Positions 8,708 to 17,943 of a DNA stretch of 64,000 nucleotides are shown here, in pieces. Numbering within the stretch: the stretch's first letter is position 1; the number at the start of each line of letters is the position of its first letter. Source of the DNA: Streptomyces decoyicus (GTDB lineage Bacteria > Actinomycetota > Actinomycetes > Streptomycetales > Streptomycetaceae); NCBI RefSeq assembly GCF_019880305.1, contig NZ_CP082301.1:496001-560000 (forward strand), read 5' to 3'. A program made the position numbers and the translations under genes. Below the pieces are notes generated by a model that was not told the origin of the DNA, did not search any database, and saw only the letters and a list, made by a program, of their open reading frames with translations.

Positions 8708-9616
8708 ATGACCGCCACCGGCAGCAGCACCAGCTTCGACATCCGCAGGATCGGGGGACGCATCGGCGCCGAGATCATCGGTGTGGAGCTCACCGCCGAC
8801 CTCGATCCCGCCCTCGTCACCGAGATCAACTCCGCGCTCCTGGAACACAAGGCGCTGGTCTTCCGTAACCAGCAACTCGACGATGCCGGTCAGCTCCGCT
8901 TCGCCTCCCTCTTCGGCGAGCTCACCACCGCGCACCCCACCGTCCCTTCCGTCGACGGGCAGCCCAACATCCTGCCCGTCGACGGGGACGAGGGCATCCG
9001 GGCCAACCGATGGCACACCGATGTCACCTTCGTCCGCACTCCCCCGAAGGCGTCCACGCTGCGCAGCATCGTGGTCCCGCCCTACGGCGGCAACACCCTC
9101 ATCGCCAACACGGCCGCTGCCTACCGCGATCTTCCCGAGCCGCTGCGCGAGCTGGCCGACAAGCTGCGGGCGGTCCACACCAACGGCTACGACTATGCCG
9201 CGCCGAGGAGCGAGAAGGCCGCCGAGCACCGCAAGCGATTCGTCTCGCGGAAGTACCGCACCGAACACCCCCTGGTTCGTGTTCATCCCGAGACCGGGGA
9301 ACGGGGGCTGTTCATCGGCGGCTTCGCCCAGAGCATCGTCGGCCTCGGCCCGTCCGATTCGCGCGACCTGCTGCGCCTGTTCCAGTCCTACGTCACCCGC
9401 CCCGAGAACATCGTGCGGGTGGCCTGGACTCCCGGCGACCTCGTCCTGTTCGACAACCGCATCACCCAGCACTACGCCCCCGACGACTACGGCGATCTGC
9501 CGCGCCTGCTGCACCGGGTGACCGTGGCCGGCGATGTCCCGGCCGGTATCGACGGCAGGCTCAGCCACGCCGTCGAAGGCGACGACGCCACCCACTACAC
9601 ACCCGCCGCCGCCTGA
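8708..9616 (+). CDS. tauD: TauD/TfdA-family Fe(II)/2-oxoglutarate dioxygenase
   Basis: The 302-aa protein has the facial triad H103-x-D105 (RWHTDVTF) and H255 (ITQHYAPDD), with R270 in LLHRVTV placed to bind 2-oxoglutarate. Length and spacing match TauD. The family hydroxylates taurine, alkylsulfonates or sulfate esters next to sulfur and so releases sulfite or sulfate. Its place right after ssuABC behind a sulfur leader peptide supports release of sulfur from an imported organosulfonate. The exact substrate cannot be read from sequence; sulfate-ester or phenoxyacid dioxygenases share this fold. RBS-like GGAGAAA lies at 8695-8701. Confidence 0.85.
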   Translation: MTATGSSTSFDIRRIGGRIGAEIIGVELTADLDPALVTEINSALLEHKALVFRNQQLDDAGQLRFASLFGELTTAHPTVPSVDGQPNILPVDGDEGIRANRWHTDVTFVRTPPKASTLRSIVVPPYGGNTLIANTAAAYRDLPEPLRELADKLRAVHTNGYDYAAPRSEKAAEHRKRFVSRKYRTEHPLVRVHPETGERGLFIGGFAQSIVGLGPSDSRDLLRLFQSYVTRPENIVRVAWTPGDLVLFDNRITQHYAPDDYGDLPRLLHRVTVAGDVPAGIDGRLSHAVEGDDATHYTPAAA

Positions 9617-9627
9617 GTCCGCGCGTC

Positions 9628-9660
9628 GGGGCGGAGACCGGCAGGACCGGTTTCCGCCCC
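9628..9660. terminator. Terminator between tauD and the convergent SDR gene
   Basis: Arms 9628-9641 and 9647-9660 pair over 14 bp (one G-T type mismatch) around CAGGA. It lies 12 bp after the tauD stop and can act on the convergent SDR transcript too. Confidence 0.7.
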
Positions 9661-9771
9661 GGCACATGCCCTCCTGCACGCACCCGAAGGACGTGCCCCC
9701 CACGCGTCGAGGAGCGGGAGCCGCTGGTGAGCGAGCGGCTGGTCCGGTCTGCTCCGTCCGCGTGGGAGGGG

Positions 9772-10530
9772 TCAGTGGGCGGTGAGGCCGCCGTCGACCA
9801 CCAGCTCGGTACCGGTGACGAACGAGGACTCGTCGCCGGCCAGGAAGAGCATGGCGGAGGCGATCTCGTCGGCGCGGCCCGCCCGGCGCATCGGGGTACG
9901 CACGATGTCCGGCTGCTGGTCGCCCTCCTCGTCCAGGAGGTCCTGGATCATCGGCGTGGCAATGACACCGGGGTGGAGGGAGTTGACCCGTACTCCCTGA
10001 CGGGCGTACTCGACAGCCGCGGTCTTGCTGAGCAGGCGCACCGCGCCCTTGGATGCCTGGTAGGCGGCGGCTGCTCCGCTTCCCACGAGGCCCAGGACGG
10101 ACGAGGTGTTGATCACCGAGGCGTTGCCGCCGGCGCGCAGCAGGGGCATGGCCGCCTTCATCCCGAGCCAGGTGCCTTTCTGATTCACGTCGATGACGCG
10201 GTTCCACGTGTCTTCCTGGGTGTCCTCGATGCCTGGCCAGTCCAGGATGCCCGCGAGGTTGACGAGAATGTCCAGGGTGGCGAACCGCTCGCGGACGGTG
10301 GTGATGACCCCGTCCCACTGCCGTGCGGAGGAGACGTCCAGGCAGGCGGACATGACGTCCGCGCCGGTTTCCTCGATCTCCTCCGTGAGTGCCGTGAGGC
10401 GCTCCTGGTGGACGTCTGTGACGACCAGTCGCGCGCCTTCGCGGGCGAACAGCTTGGCGGTAGCTGCGCCGATTCCTCCCGTCGCACCGGTGATCAGCGC
10501 GACCTTGCCCTCAAGTCGTTGTCCCGTCAT
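9772..10530 (-). CDS. Short-chain dehydrogenase/reductase (SDR), classical type
   Basis: The 252-aa protein starts at ATG 10530, behind AGAGGACG; longer in-frame starts lie in non-coding sequence. It has the Rossmann motif TGATGGIGAA near residue 14, the LVNLAGI (NAG) motif, a catalytic Ser in NTSSVLG and YQASKGA as YxxxK, and ends with the usual TELVVDGGLTAH. Proteins of this type oxidise or reduce secondary alcohols and ketones with NAD(P). The substrate is unknown. It is divergent from the XRE/MmyB regulator at 10813, an arrangement that usually means the regulator controls the SDR. Confidence 0.88.
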   Translation of the reverse strand: MTGQRLEGKVALITGATGGIGAATAKLFAREGARLVVTDVHQERLTALTEEIEETGADVMSACLDVSSARQWDGVITTVRERFATLDILVNLAGILDWPGIEDTQEDTWNRVIDVNQKGTWLGMKAAMPLLRAGGNASVINTSSVLGLVGSGAAAAYQASKGAVRLLSKTAAVEYARQGVRVNSLHPGVIATPMIQDLLDEEGDQQPDIVRTPMRRAGRADEIASAMLFLAGDESSFVTGTELVVDGGLTAH

Positions 10531-10592
10531 TGCGGTGTCGTCCTCTCTCTCGATCAGGCTTCGCCGGGCAGTACCGACCCGGCGCTCGAACG

Positions 10593-10628
10593 GGGCGGTC
10601 CGTGCCGGGGCGGTCCGTGCCGGGGCGG
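10593..10628. repeat. Short direct repeat in the SDR/regulator intergenic region
   Basis: A GGGCGGTCCGTGCC-like unit occurs twice in tandem at about 10593-10628. The 282-bp region between the divergent genes contains both promoters and presumably the operator. I do not see a convincing palindrome. Confidence 0.4.
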
Positions 10629-10812
10629 GTGGCAGTGAAGCGGCCGCCGGCGACGACGGCATCCCCGTCGCCTCCATCGCCCCTGTCGCCGACGCCCCGT
10701 CGCCCCTATCGCCACCGAGTCTCGACGCCACACAAGCCACTGACCAGGGACGTTCGCTTCCTGGGTGCCACACACCCAGGCAGCGCACCGATCGACTGCT
10801 TAGCCTGGGGGC

Positions 10813-11658
10813 ATGTCCGACAACGTCCTGGGAGATTTCCTGCGCGCCCGGCGCTCCGGCCTGCGGCCCGAAGACATCGGCATGGCGAGCTACGGCATGC
10901 GGAGGGTCGCCGGGCTACGCCGTGAGGAAGTCGCGGTTCTGGCCGGAGTGAACGTCGACTACTACACCCGCCTCGAACAGGGCCGGGAACGGCATCCCTC
11001 GCCCCAGGTCCTCGACGCCCTGAGCCGCGCCCTCCACCTCGACACCGAGGCAGGCGCCCACCTCCACCGGCTGGCCGGCACCGCGCCAATTGACCGCTCG
11101 GTGCCGCAGCGGGACGCGGTCAGCCCGGCGCTGCGCCAGCTCATGGACGGCTACCCCCACACCCCGGCCTTCGTCCTGAACCGCACCCTGGACATCCTGG
11201 CCACCAACGCCCTGGCCGACGCCTTGTACGCGCCCTTCGACCCCGCGGACAATCTCGCCCGTATGACCTTCCTCGACCCGGCCGGCCGCGACTTCTACAC
11301 CCGCTGGGACTGGACCGCACAGGTCACCGTGGCCAACCTTCGTCAGGCGGCCGGTTTTGAGCCCGGCAATCCCCGGCTCAACGTGCTCATCGGCACCCTG
11401 ACCGAGCAGAGCAGCGCGTTCGCGGCGCTGTGGCAGGCCCACTCCGTGCGCGGCAAGACCCGGGACGCAAAGCAGCTCAACCACCCCGAGGTCGGACCGC
11501 TCACCCTCACCTACCAAGCCTTCGACGTCCGCGACGCACCCGGCCAGCAACTCGTCATCTACCACGCCGAACCCGGCAGCACCGATGCCGAAGCCCTGTC
11601 CCTGCTCGGCGCCATCAACGCCACCCGACGGCAGACAGCGCCGGACCCGCACCCGTAG
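10813..11658 (+). CDS. XRE-family regulator with MmyB-type ligand-binding domain
   Basis: The 281-aa protein begins at ATG 10813. Residues about 8-80 are the Streptomyces-type HTH with the signature VAGLRREEVAVLAGVNVDYYTRLEQGRE. Residues about 105-270 match the MmyB-like ligand-binding domain (PAFVLNRTLDILATNALADAL; FYTRWDWTAQVTVANLR). Such proteins are often autonomous repressors of a divergent oxidoreductase gene, here the SDR at 9772-10530. Structural work on the family shows fatty-acid binding in the pocket, so the effector may be a lipid or the SDR substrate; that is inference. Confidence 0.9.
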   Translation: MSDNVLGDFLRARRSGLRPEDIGMASYGMRRVAGLRREEVAVLAGVNVDYYTRLEQGRERHPSPQVLDALSRALHLDTEAGAHLHRLAGTAPIDRSVPQRDAVSPALRQLMDGYPHTPAFVLNRTLDILATNALADALYAPFDPADNLARMTFLDPAGRDFYTRWDWTAQVTVANLRQAAGFEPGNPRLNVLIGTLTEQSSAFAALWQAHSVRGKTRDAKQLNHPEVGPLTLTYQAFDVRDAPGQQLVIYHAEPGSTDAEALSLLGAINATRRQTAPDPHP

Positions 11659-11838
11659 AACGAACGACCCCGCCACGAGTCGCAGTCGTCCGGCAGGACA
11701 GGCGTACAGCTACGAGCCGGTCGGGGCTCCGCCGCGCTCGCTCGTTCTCCGGCGCTGCGAACCCCGCCGTGGTCATCGGCCGGACACCCCCCTAGGGTGA
11801 GACCTCGGAAAATCTGGGGGAGCTTGATAGGGAGCTTG

Positions 11839-13341
11839 ATGGAGCCGTTGGAAGCTGCGGACCCACGGGCCGCCGGACCGTACCAGCTGATAGGACGTCT
11901 GGGCTCGGGCGGGATGGGCCGGGTGTTCGTCGGAGAATCCGTGACAGGGCGGCGGGTTGCCGTGAAGCTCGTACGGGAGGATCTGGCGGCCACGCCCGGT
12001 TTCCGCGACAGGTTCCGGCGCGAGGCCAAGCTCGCGATGCGGGCGGGCGGCTTCTGGACCGCGCCGGTCGTCGACGCGGACCCGGACGCCACCATGCCGT
12101 GGATCGCAAGCCAGTACGTCGACGGCCCCTCGCTCGCCGAACACATCGTCCAGCAGGGCCCGTTGGGCGAGGCCGAGGTACGCAGGCTCGGCACCGGGCT
12201 GGCCGAGGCAATCGCGTCGTTCCACCGGGGCGGCCTTGTCCACCGCGATCTCAAGCCCTCCAATGTCCTGCTCGTCGACGACGGTCCGAGGGTCATCGAC
12301 TTCGGCATCTCCAAGGCCCTGGAGACCACCGGCGGTACCGATCTGACCAAGGCCGGGACCGTCCTCGGCACACCTGGCTTCATGTCGCCGGAGCAGGCGC
12401 TGGGGCAGTCGGTGGGCCCGCCCTCGGATGTCTTCTCGCTCGGTTCCCTGCTCGTCTACGCGGCCACCGGCGCCGGCGCCTTCGGTGACGGGCCCTCCCA
12501 CGCGCTGCTGTTCCGGGTGGTGTACGAGGCACCCGATCTCGGCGCGGTGCCGGACGGGCTGCGGGGGCTGGTGCAGGACTGTCTGCACAAGTCTCCGGAG
12601 GCCCGCCCCACCGCCGATGCGCTTCTCGCGCGCCTCGCGGGCGTACCGCGGGCGGCGGTCCCCGACCCGCGCATCGCGCCGAGGACCGTGCCGACGACCG
12701 TTTCCGACGCGGATGCCCTGGCGGCCACCGGGCCGCAGCGAGGGAGCTCGACGGCCACGACCGAGCCACCCGAGCCGTCACCGCGCCGGCACCGGCCGGT
12801 TGCTGAACCGCCGGCCGCCCTCCCCACCTTCAGCGTGGAGAAATGGGGCCTCGCGGCGTGCCGGCGCCGCATGCGACGGCCGGCCGTGTCGGCGTTGACG
12901 GTCGCCGGCTTCCTGCTCTTCATCGGAGTGCTGGCCGAAGGGGCCCCGGCCGCGTTCGCGTTGCTGTTCCTCGCCATGCTGCTGCACCTGCTCTACGGGC
13001 TGAAGGTCTCGTTGCCGCTCCTCAGGCGCAGGGCACTGCGGGTCGGAGCGGACGGGCTCTTCGTACGGCACGGCCGACACACGCTCACGGTGCCCTGGCG
13101 GGACATCTCCTCCGTCACACTCACCGGAAAGCGGAACAGGCACAGCATCGACCTGACGGCGGCCCTCGAAGAAGGAACGGACACCCGGGTCCCCTCCCCG
13201 TTCCACGCCGGGACGGGCGTGCTGAAGTGCACGATCGTCTCCTCCGCGACGAACGAGACGGGCGCCCGCCTGGACGGCCTCGATACCGCACTGCGGCACT
13301 TCGCGGGCAGCCGCTACCAGTCGCTTCCCGTCGCGGGCTGA
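11839..13341 (+). CDS. Membrane Ser/Thr protein kinase with C-terminal PH-like domain
   Basis: The 500-aa protein is called from ATG 11839 behind GGGAG; the frame is open from 11797 (GTG). The kinase domain (about 15-275) has the Gly loop LGSGGMGRVF, Lys in RRVAVKLV, HRDLKPSNVLL, DFGIS and the GTPGFMSPEQ segment. A Pro/Arg-rich linker follows. Two adjacent hydrophobic helices lie near 355-395, and a cytoplasmic bacterial PH-like domain near 400-490 (RVGADGLFVRHGRHTLTVPW). It lacks PASTA repeats. Substrates are unknown and no cognate target is adjacent. Confidence 0.88.
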   Translation: MEPLEAADPRAAGPYQLIGRLGSGGMGRVFVGESVTGRRVAVKLVREDLAATPGFRDRFRREAKLAMRAGGFWTAPVVDADPDATMPWIASQYVDGPSLAEHIVQQGPLGEAEVRRLGTGLAEAIASFHRGGLVHRDLKPSNVLLVDDGPRVIDFGISKALETTGGTDLTKAGTVLGTPGFMSPEQALGQSVGPPSDVFSLGSLLVYAATGAGAFGDGPSHALLFRVVYEAPDLGAVPDGLRGLVQDCLHKSPEARPTADALLARLAGVPRAAVPDPRIAPRTVPTTVSDADALAATGPQRGSSTATTEPPEPSPRRHRPVAEPPAALPTFSVEKWGLAACRRRMRRPAVSALTVAGFLLFIGVLAEGAPAAFALLFLAMLLHLLYGLKVSLPLLRRRALRVGADGLFVRHGRHTLTVPWRDISSVTLTGKRNRHSIDLTAALEEGTDTRVPSPFHAGTGVLKCTIVSSATNETGARLDGLDTALRHFAGSRYQSLPVAG

Positions 13342-13488
13342 CGACGCCGTACGGCCAACGGTGAGTCATGCGGCGCACCGTGGCCCGGTGGGCGGAAGCC
13401 GCGCCGGGCCACGGACGACAGTCGCGAGTAGCCGGGGCTCCTGGGAGGGCGCGCCGGCGCAGGCGGCATGGACCGTTCAGGCCGGCAC

Positions 13489-13860
13489 TCAGCGCCACCA
13501 GACGCGGAGCTTGGTGGGCAACGACCTCAGGGCGTCCAACTCAGCCGCCGGCTCGGGCGCGGACACCTCGCTCCGCTGCCCCTCCACCAGCGGCGCGGAG
13601 CTGTAGGTCTTGCGCAGTGAGAAGTCCCAGCCAGAGCTGTCCGCGGGAGCACGTCCGGCCGTGACCTGCAACCGATGGAGCTCGTACCGGATCATGGCGG
13701 ACGCCGGACCGCCGAGACCGGCCCCACGTTGTCCCACGAGGTGTGCAGCCGTGCTTCCGCGCAGACCAAGTCGACGAGTGAGGCGGCGGTCTCGCGGTCG
13801 GCGGACACCGCGGCCTGCTTGATGTCGAGCCAGGCCCACGACGTTGGTCGGCACGGGCCC
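13489..13860 (-). pseudogene. Possible decayed gene between the kinase and RpiR genes
   Basis: The 710 bp between the kinase and the RpiR gene hold no intact gene I trust. On the minus strand two frames show protein-like stretches that would join by a frameshift near 13690-13720: DIKQAAVSADRETAASLVDL upstream, and YELHRLQVTAGRAPADSS to the end LRSLPTKLRVWW downstream. I do not recognise the family. It may equally be chance open frame in high-GC DNA. Confidence 0.25.
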
Positions 13861-14051
13861 TGCGGCGGCAGCCACGGAGCCCTGCGGCGAACTCTGATCC
13901 ATTTGGTTGTCCACCGGGTCACTCCAGGGCGGGCATCGTTGGCGGGCCGCCGAGCGGTCACCAGTTCCACTCCACAGAAGATCGCTTCCTGGTCCGCCGC
14001 CGGCGACCGCCCGCCCACTCGTGAGCAGGGCGAACGTTGCCTGGTGCGGTG

Positions 14052-14978
14052 CTAGGACGACGGGTCCCTCCGGACCCGCGTCCTCACCCCGGGCGGCAGC
14101 AACTGTTCGCGCAGCGCCGTCAGTTGGTGTGAGGTCTCCACCGCGCGGGTCTCGTCCAGCGTGGTCAGGGCGAGCAGCAGGGCGTCGGCGATGACCAGGC
14201 CGGTCAGCGACTCGGCGGTGATGCCGGTGGGGGTGTGGGGCGCGGTCAGTACGGCTTCGACGCGGCCCTCGAAGGTGTGGCCGAGTTCATCGGTGACGAA
14301 GACGACCTTGGCGCCGACCGCGCGGGCCCGCTCGACCAGCACGGTGAACTCCGTCAGCGGGCGCCCCGGCTGGAAGACCACCACCGCGTCGCCGCGTCCC
14401 AGTGGCAGCAGCGCATCGGCGAATGCGAAGCCTGTCGCGCCCAGGAAGCGGGCCCGGCGGCCGGTGCGGGCGAGCATCAGGGCGAGGTGCCGGGCGGCGA
14501 TCTCGGAGGCTGCGACGCCGTAGCAGAACACCTCCCCGGCCGGGGCGAGCGCGGCCACCGCACGCTGGAAGGACTCGGCGTCGGTCAGCCGCCGGGCGTG
14601 CCCGATCCGTTCCGCCGCCTCGTCGAAGACGTCGTCCCAGATGCCCGCGAGGTCCTTGCCGACATGGGCGATGCGCTGCCGCAGCCGGACCTCGGGGGCG
14701 ACGGCGGTGGTGAAGTCGGTGGTCAGATCGCGCTTGAGGGCGGGCAGGCCCGCGTAGCCGATGCGCTGGAGGGCGCGTACGACGGTGGCGTTGCTGGTGC
14801 CGCTGGCGGTGCCGAGCTCCTGCGCGCTGGCGAAGAGCAGCTGCTCGGGCTCGGCCCCCACGAGGTACTGGGCCACTGCGCGTTCGGAGGTGGAGAGCTC
14901 GTCCCAGGCGTCACGGACGGCGGCTCGCAGCCGCGTCAAGCCGGTGCCCTCGCCCGCGGACTCTTCTGGAATCCCCAT
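14052..14978 (-). CDS. MurR/RpiR-family transcriptional regulator (HTH_6 plus SIS)
   Basis: The 308-aa protein has an N-terminal HTH_6 (residues about 15-90; LFASAQELGTASGTSNATVV with RALQRIGYAGLPALKRDL) and a SIS domain (about 120-270; FCYGVAASEIAARHLALMLA). SIS domains bind sugar phosphates or amino-sugar derivatives as effectors. It is divergent from the C45 peptidase and oligopeptide ABC operon, with 125 bp between, so it most likely regulates that operon. Muropeptide-derived ligands would fit both the SIS domain and peptide uptake, but that is inference. Confidence 0.9.
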   Translation of the reverse strand: MGIPEESAGEGTGLTRLRAAVRDAWDELSTSERAVAQYLVGAEPEQLLFASAQELGTASGTSNATVVRALQRIGYAGLPALKRDLTTDFTTAVAPEVRLRQRIAHVGKDLAGIWDDVFDEAAERIGHARRLTDAESFQRAVAALAPAGEVFCYGVAASEIAARHLALMLARTGRRARFLGATGFAFADALLPLGRGDAVVVFQPGRPLTEFTVLVERARAVGAKVVFVTDELGHTFEGRVEAVLTAPHTPTGITAESLTGLVIADALLLALTTLDETRAVETSHQLTALREQLLPPGVRTRVRRDPSS

Positions 14979-15064
14979 TACAACCCTTGACTTTCATGAG
15001 ACCGGCATTACTCTCCTGGGCAACACGTTCCAAGAGACCCACTTGCTGAAATCGACGTTACAAC
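14978..15064. promoter_or_regulatory. Divergent promoter/operator region of the RpiR gene and peptide operon
   Basis: TTACAAC occurs as a direct repeat at 14978-14984, overlapping the regulator start codon, and at 15058-15064. On the plus strand TTGACT (14987-14992) and TACTCT (15009-15014) are spaced 16 bp and could be a sigma-70-like promoter for the operon. The repeats flank this promoter and are candidate RpiR sites. Confidence 0.4.
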
Positions 15065-15103
15065 ACCACGCGTCCCGGCACCGGGTCCTGCGCAGGGAGA
15101 GAC

Positions 15104-16261
15104 ATGGCACAGCGCACCCTTCCGGTCATCGAGATCGCCGGTTCGCCGGCCGAGCGAGGCCGCCAGTACGGCGAGGCGGTGCGCGACCGCATCCACGCCG
15201 CGACCGCGTACTACGAAGCCGCCTTCGGCGCCTCCAGCGGGCTGACCTGGCAGCAGGTCACCGCCCGTGCCGCCCGCTGGCTGGCGCCGGTCCGCGACTA
15301 CGCGCCCCACCTGGTCGAGGAGATGCAGGGGATCGCCGACGGCGCGGCCGTCGACCTGCTCGACATCCTCGCCCTCAACGCCCGTGGCGAGGTCATGTAC
15401 GACAAGTCCTTCGCCAAGATCAGCGAGGCGGCCATGGCGGACGACGAGGAGCCCGCCGAGGGCTGCACCTCCTACGCCGCCTACGGGGAGGCCAGCGGCG
15501 ACGGCCATGTCTACGCCGGGCAGAACTGGGACTGGCGGGCCGGCGTCGCCGACACCGTCGTGCTGATCCGGATCGTCCAGCCGCCCAAACCGACCCTGAT
15601 CATGCAGGTCGAAGCCGGGCAGATCGGCCGCCAGGGCGCCAGCTCGGCCGGTATCGCGCTCAATGCCAACGGGCTCGGCGGGCGGTTCGACGACGCGATC
15701 GGACTGCCGCAGACCGTCGTACGGCGCAGCGTCCTGGACCAGGTCAGCATCACCGACGCCCTCGAAGTGCTGTGCCGCACCCGCGCGCACATCGCCAGCA
15801 ACGCGCTGCTGACCTGTCGCGAGGGATTCGCCGTCGACCTGGAGACCACCCCGGCCGGGCACGGCTGGATGTACCCCACCGACGGGCTCCTGGTGCACGG
15901 CAACCACTACCAGGCCGGCGTGCCGGCCGAGCTCGCCGCCAGGTACCGCCCGGTGTCGTCCGACTCCCTGCTGCGGGTGCCGCGCGCCGAGGCCGGGCTG
16001 CGGGCACTGCGCACGTCCACCGGGCCCGACGAGTCGCGCAAGATCATCCGGCAGGCGATGTCGGACCACCTCGGCCACCCCGAGTCGCTGTGCACCCACC
16101 CCGATTCCCGGAAGCAGGCACTCCGGCACTGGACGACGCTGGTCTCCTCGTGCGTGGATCTGACCAGCGGCGAATACCACGCCACCGCCGGCACCCCCTG
16201 CGAGCACGCATACCAGCGGGCGCCGTGGAACCTCTACGACGGACCGGGGGCCCACCGATGA
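15104..16261 (+). CDS. C45-family autoproteolytic acyltransferase/hydrolase
   Basis: The 385-aa protein resembles the Ntn-hydrolase family C45 (isopenicillin N / 6-APA acyltransferase type). The candidate nucleophile is the Cys in EGCTSYAAYG, near residue 120. The segment before it would be cleaved off by autoproteolysis, as the family requires, and GQNWDWR follows in the usual place. Family members form or hydrolyse amide bonds, for example of acyl-amino acids or peptides. The stop overlaps the start of the binding-protein gene by 4 bp, so hydrolase and peptide importer are made together. No signal peptide, so it probably acts on the imported compound in the cytoplasm. Confidence 0.85.
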   Translation: MAQRTLPVIEIAGSPAERGRQYGEAVRDRIHAATAYYEAAFGASSGLTWQQVTARAARWLAPVRDYAPHLVEEMQGIADGAAVDLLDILALNARGEVMYDKSFAKISEAAMADDEEPAEGCTSYAAYGEASGDGHVYAGQNWDWRAGVADTVVLIRIVQPPKPTLIMQVEAGQIGRQGASSAGIALNANGLGGRFDDAIGLPQTVVRRSVLDQVSITDALEVLCRTRAHIASNALLTCREGFAVDLETTPAGHGWMYPTDGLLVHGNHYQAGVPAELAARYRPVSSDSLLRVPRAEAGLRALRTSTGPDESRKIIRQAMSDHLGHPESLCTHPDSRKQALRHWTTLVSSCVDLTSGEYHATAGTPCEHAYQRAPWNLYDGPGAHR

Positions 16262-17937
16262 AGCGCACACCGGCCACTCCCCTGCTGGCCGCGGCCGTCG
16301 CCACCCTCGCCCTGGGGGCGGCGGGGTGCAGCGGCGCCACCAACGCCCTCGGCGGCGGCAAGCCCCTGAACGCCGCCGACCTCAAGCTCACCCCCACGAC
16401 CGCCCAGGCCACCGGCCGGCTCGGCACCGTCAACTGGCTGCTGGAGGACGAACCGGACTCCCTCGACCTGGACACCCAGGGCACCAGCGCCGGTCGGACG
16501 GTCCTCACCAACGTCTGCGAGCGGCTCTACCAGCTTCAGCCCGATATGTCCGTCCGCCCCTTCCTCGCCCGCAAGGTCACCCGCCCCGATCCCACCACTC
16601 TGGTGCTGAGCCTGCGCGACGACGTCACCTTCCACGACGGCGCGAAGATGACCGCCGACGACGTGCTGTGGAGCCTGAAACGGCACGCCGACCCGGACAT
16701 GGAGCAGGCCGACGAGTTCGGCAACGTCAAGAAGATGGCCAAGACGGGTCCGCACGAGATCACCGTGGTGTTCAAGCAGCCCGACGCCCTCTTCACCAAG
16801 GCGCTCGCGGGCGATGCGGGGCTGGTCTACCACCGCAGCCAGGTGCAGGCGGCCGGCAAGGACTTCGGTACCCCGGGGCGCGGCGACGCCTGCTCGGGCC
16901 CGTATGAGCTCAAGAGCTGGAAGTCGGGTGACTCGCTCACCATCCACCGCTACGACGGCTACTGGGGCGGCAAACCCCTGACCCGGCAGGTCGTCTTCCG
17001 CTGGGCCTCCGACAGCGCCTTCGTCAACGCCCTGACCACCGGCGCCGCCGACGGCGGCTACGCCGAAGCCCCCAACACCGCCGCCGCCCTGGCCGGCCGC
17101 AAGGGCCTCAGCGAGCACTACGGCCCCAGCACCGCCTCCCTCGCCCTCATCCCCACCGAGCGCGGCGGCCTCAAGGACCCAGCGATCCGTCGCGCGCTGT
17201 CCCTCGCTCTGGACCGCACCGGCATCGCCGCCTCCGGCTACGGCGGCCTCGTCCAGCCCTGGGCGACCCCCGTCGGCTCCGGTGCCTGGGGCTATGCGAA
17301 ACCCGCCTTCGCCGCGGCACAGCGGAAGCTGAACGCCACCGCCCCCGAGCGGCCGGACGCCGCCGGCCTCGCACGGGCCAGGAAGCTGGTGAAGGAGGCC
17401 GGGGCGCCCGCCGAACCGATCGTCATCGGCACGGACGCGAGCCAGGGCCGCACCGTCATCGCCAACGCGGTGCGCGCCGCGCTCCAGCGCATCGGGCTCG
17501 CCGGAGTGATCAAGACCGTGCCGACCGCCCAGTTCGAGGAGTTCTACAGCTCCCCGCAGGCCCGCTCGGAGATCGATGTGCTGGTCGGCGACTGGTACAT
17601 CTCCAAGAGCGACCCGATGGGCTTCTACGACAACGCCCTGTCGGACAGCCCCAACAACTGGGTCGGCTTCAAGAGCCGTTCGTACGACAGCACGGTGCAC
17701 CAGGCGATGCGCACCCTGGACGACGGTGCGCGCGCCCGGCTCGCCGTACAGGTGCAGAAGGAGTTCGCCGACGCCGCGGTGTGGATCCCCGTCGCGCAGG
17801 TGCCTGCCGTGCTCGTCCTCAAGGACGGGCTGACCGGGCCGCCCGCTTCGCAGGCCCACCTCTATTACCCATGGGCCGCCGAGCTGGGTACCGAGCCCGG
17901 GTCCGCCCCCTCCCACCAGCCCCCAGGGAAGGACTGA
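16258..17937 (+). CDS. Oligopeptide-type ABC transporter substrate-binding lipoprotein (family 5)
   Basis: The 559-aa protein starts with a lipoprotein signal, LAAAVATLALGAAGC, with the lipidated Cys at about residue 24. The rest is an SBP_bac_5 domain (NVCERLYQLQPDMSVRPFLA; LVLSLRDDVTFHDGAKMTAD). It would capture peptides or related compounds for the permeases encoded by the next two genes. Start ATG 16258 overlaps the C45 gene. Ligand specificity is not readable; the coupled amidohydrolase suggests an acylated amino acid or small peptide. Confidence 0.9.
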   Translation: MKRTPATPLLAAAVATLALGAAGCSGATNALGGGKPLNAADLKLTPTTAQATGRLGTVNWLLEDEPDSLDLDTQGTSAGRTVLTNVCERLYQLQPDMSVRPFLARKVTRPDPTTLVLSLRDDVTFHDGAKMTADDVLWSLKRHADPDMEQADEFGNVKKMAKTGPHEITVVFKQPDALFTKALAGDAGLVYHRSQVQAAGKDFGTPGRGDACSGPYELKSWKSGDSLTIHRYDGYWGGKPLTRQVVFRWASDSAFVNALTTGAADGGYAEAPNTAAALAGRKGLSEHYGPSTASLALIPTERGGLKDPAIRRALSLALDRTGIAASGYGGLVQPWATPVGSGAWGYAKPAFAAAQRKLNATAPERPDAAGLARARKLVKEAGAPAEPIVIGTDASQGRTVIANAVRAALQRIGLAGVIKTVPTAQFEEFYSSPQARSEIDVLVGDWYISKSDPMGFYDNALSDSPNNWVGFKSRSYDSTVHQAMRTLDDGARARLAVQVQKEFADAAVWIPVAQVPAVLVLKDGLTGPPASQAHLYYPWAAELGTEPGSAPSHQPPGKD

Positions 17938-17943
17938 ACCGCC

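Noticed and set aside
9010..10638. Plus-strand open frame spanning tauD and the SDR gene
   Set aside because: It overlaps two genes with strong catalytic motifs and encodes a low-complexity Arg/Ala/Gly-rich product.
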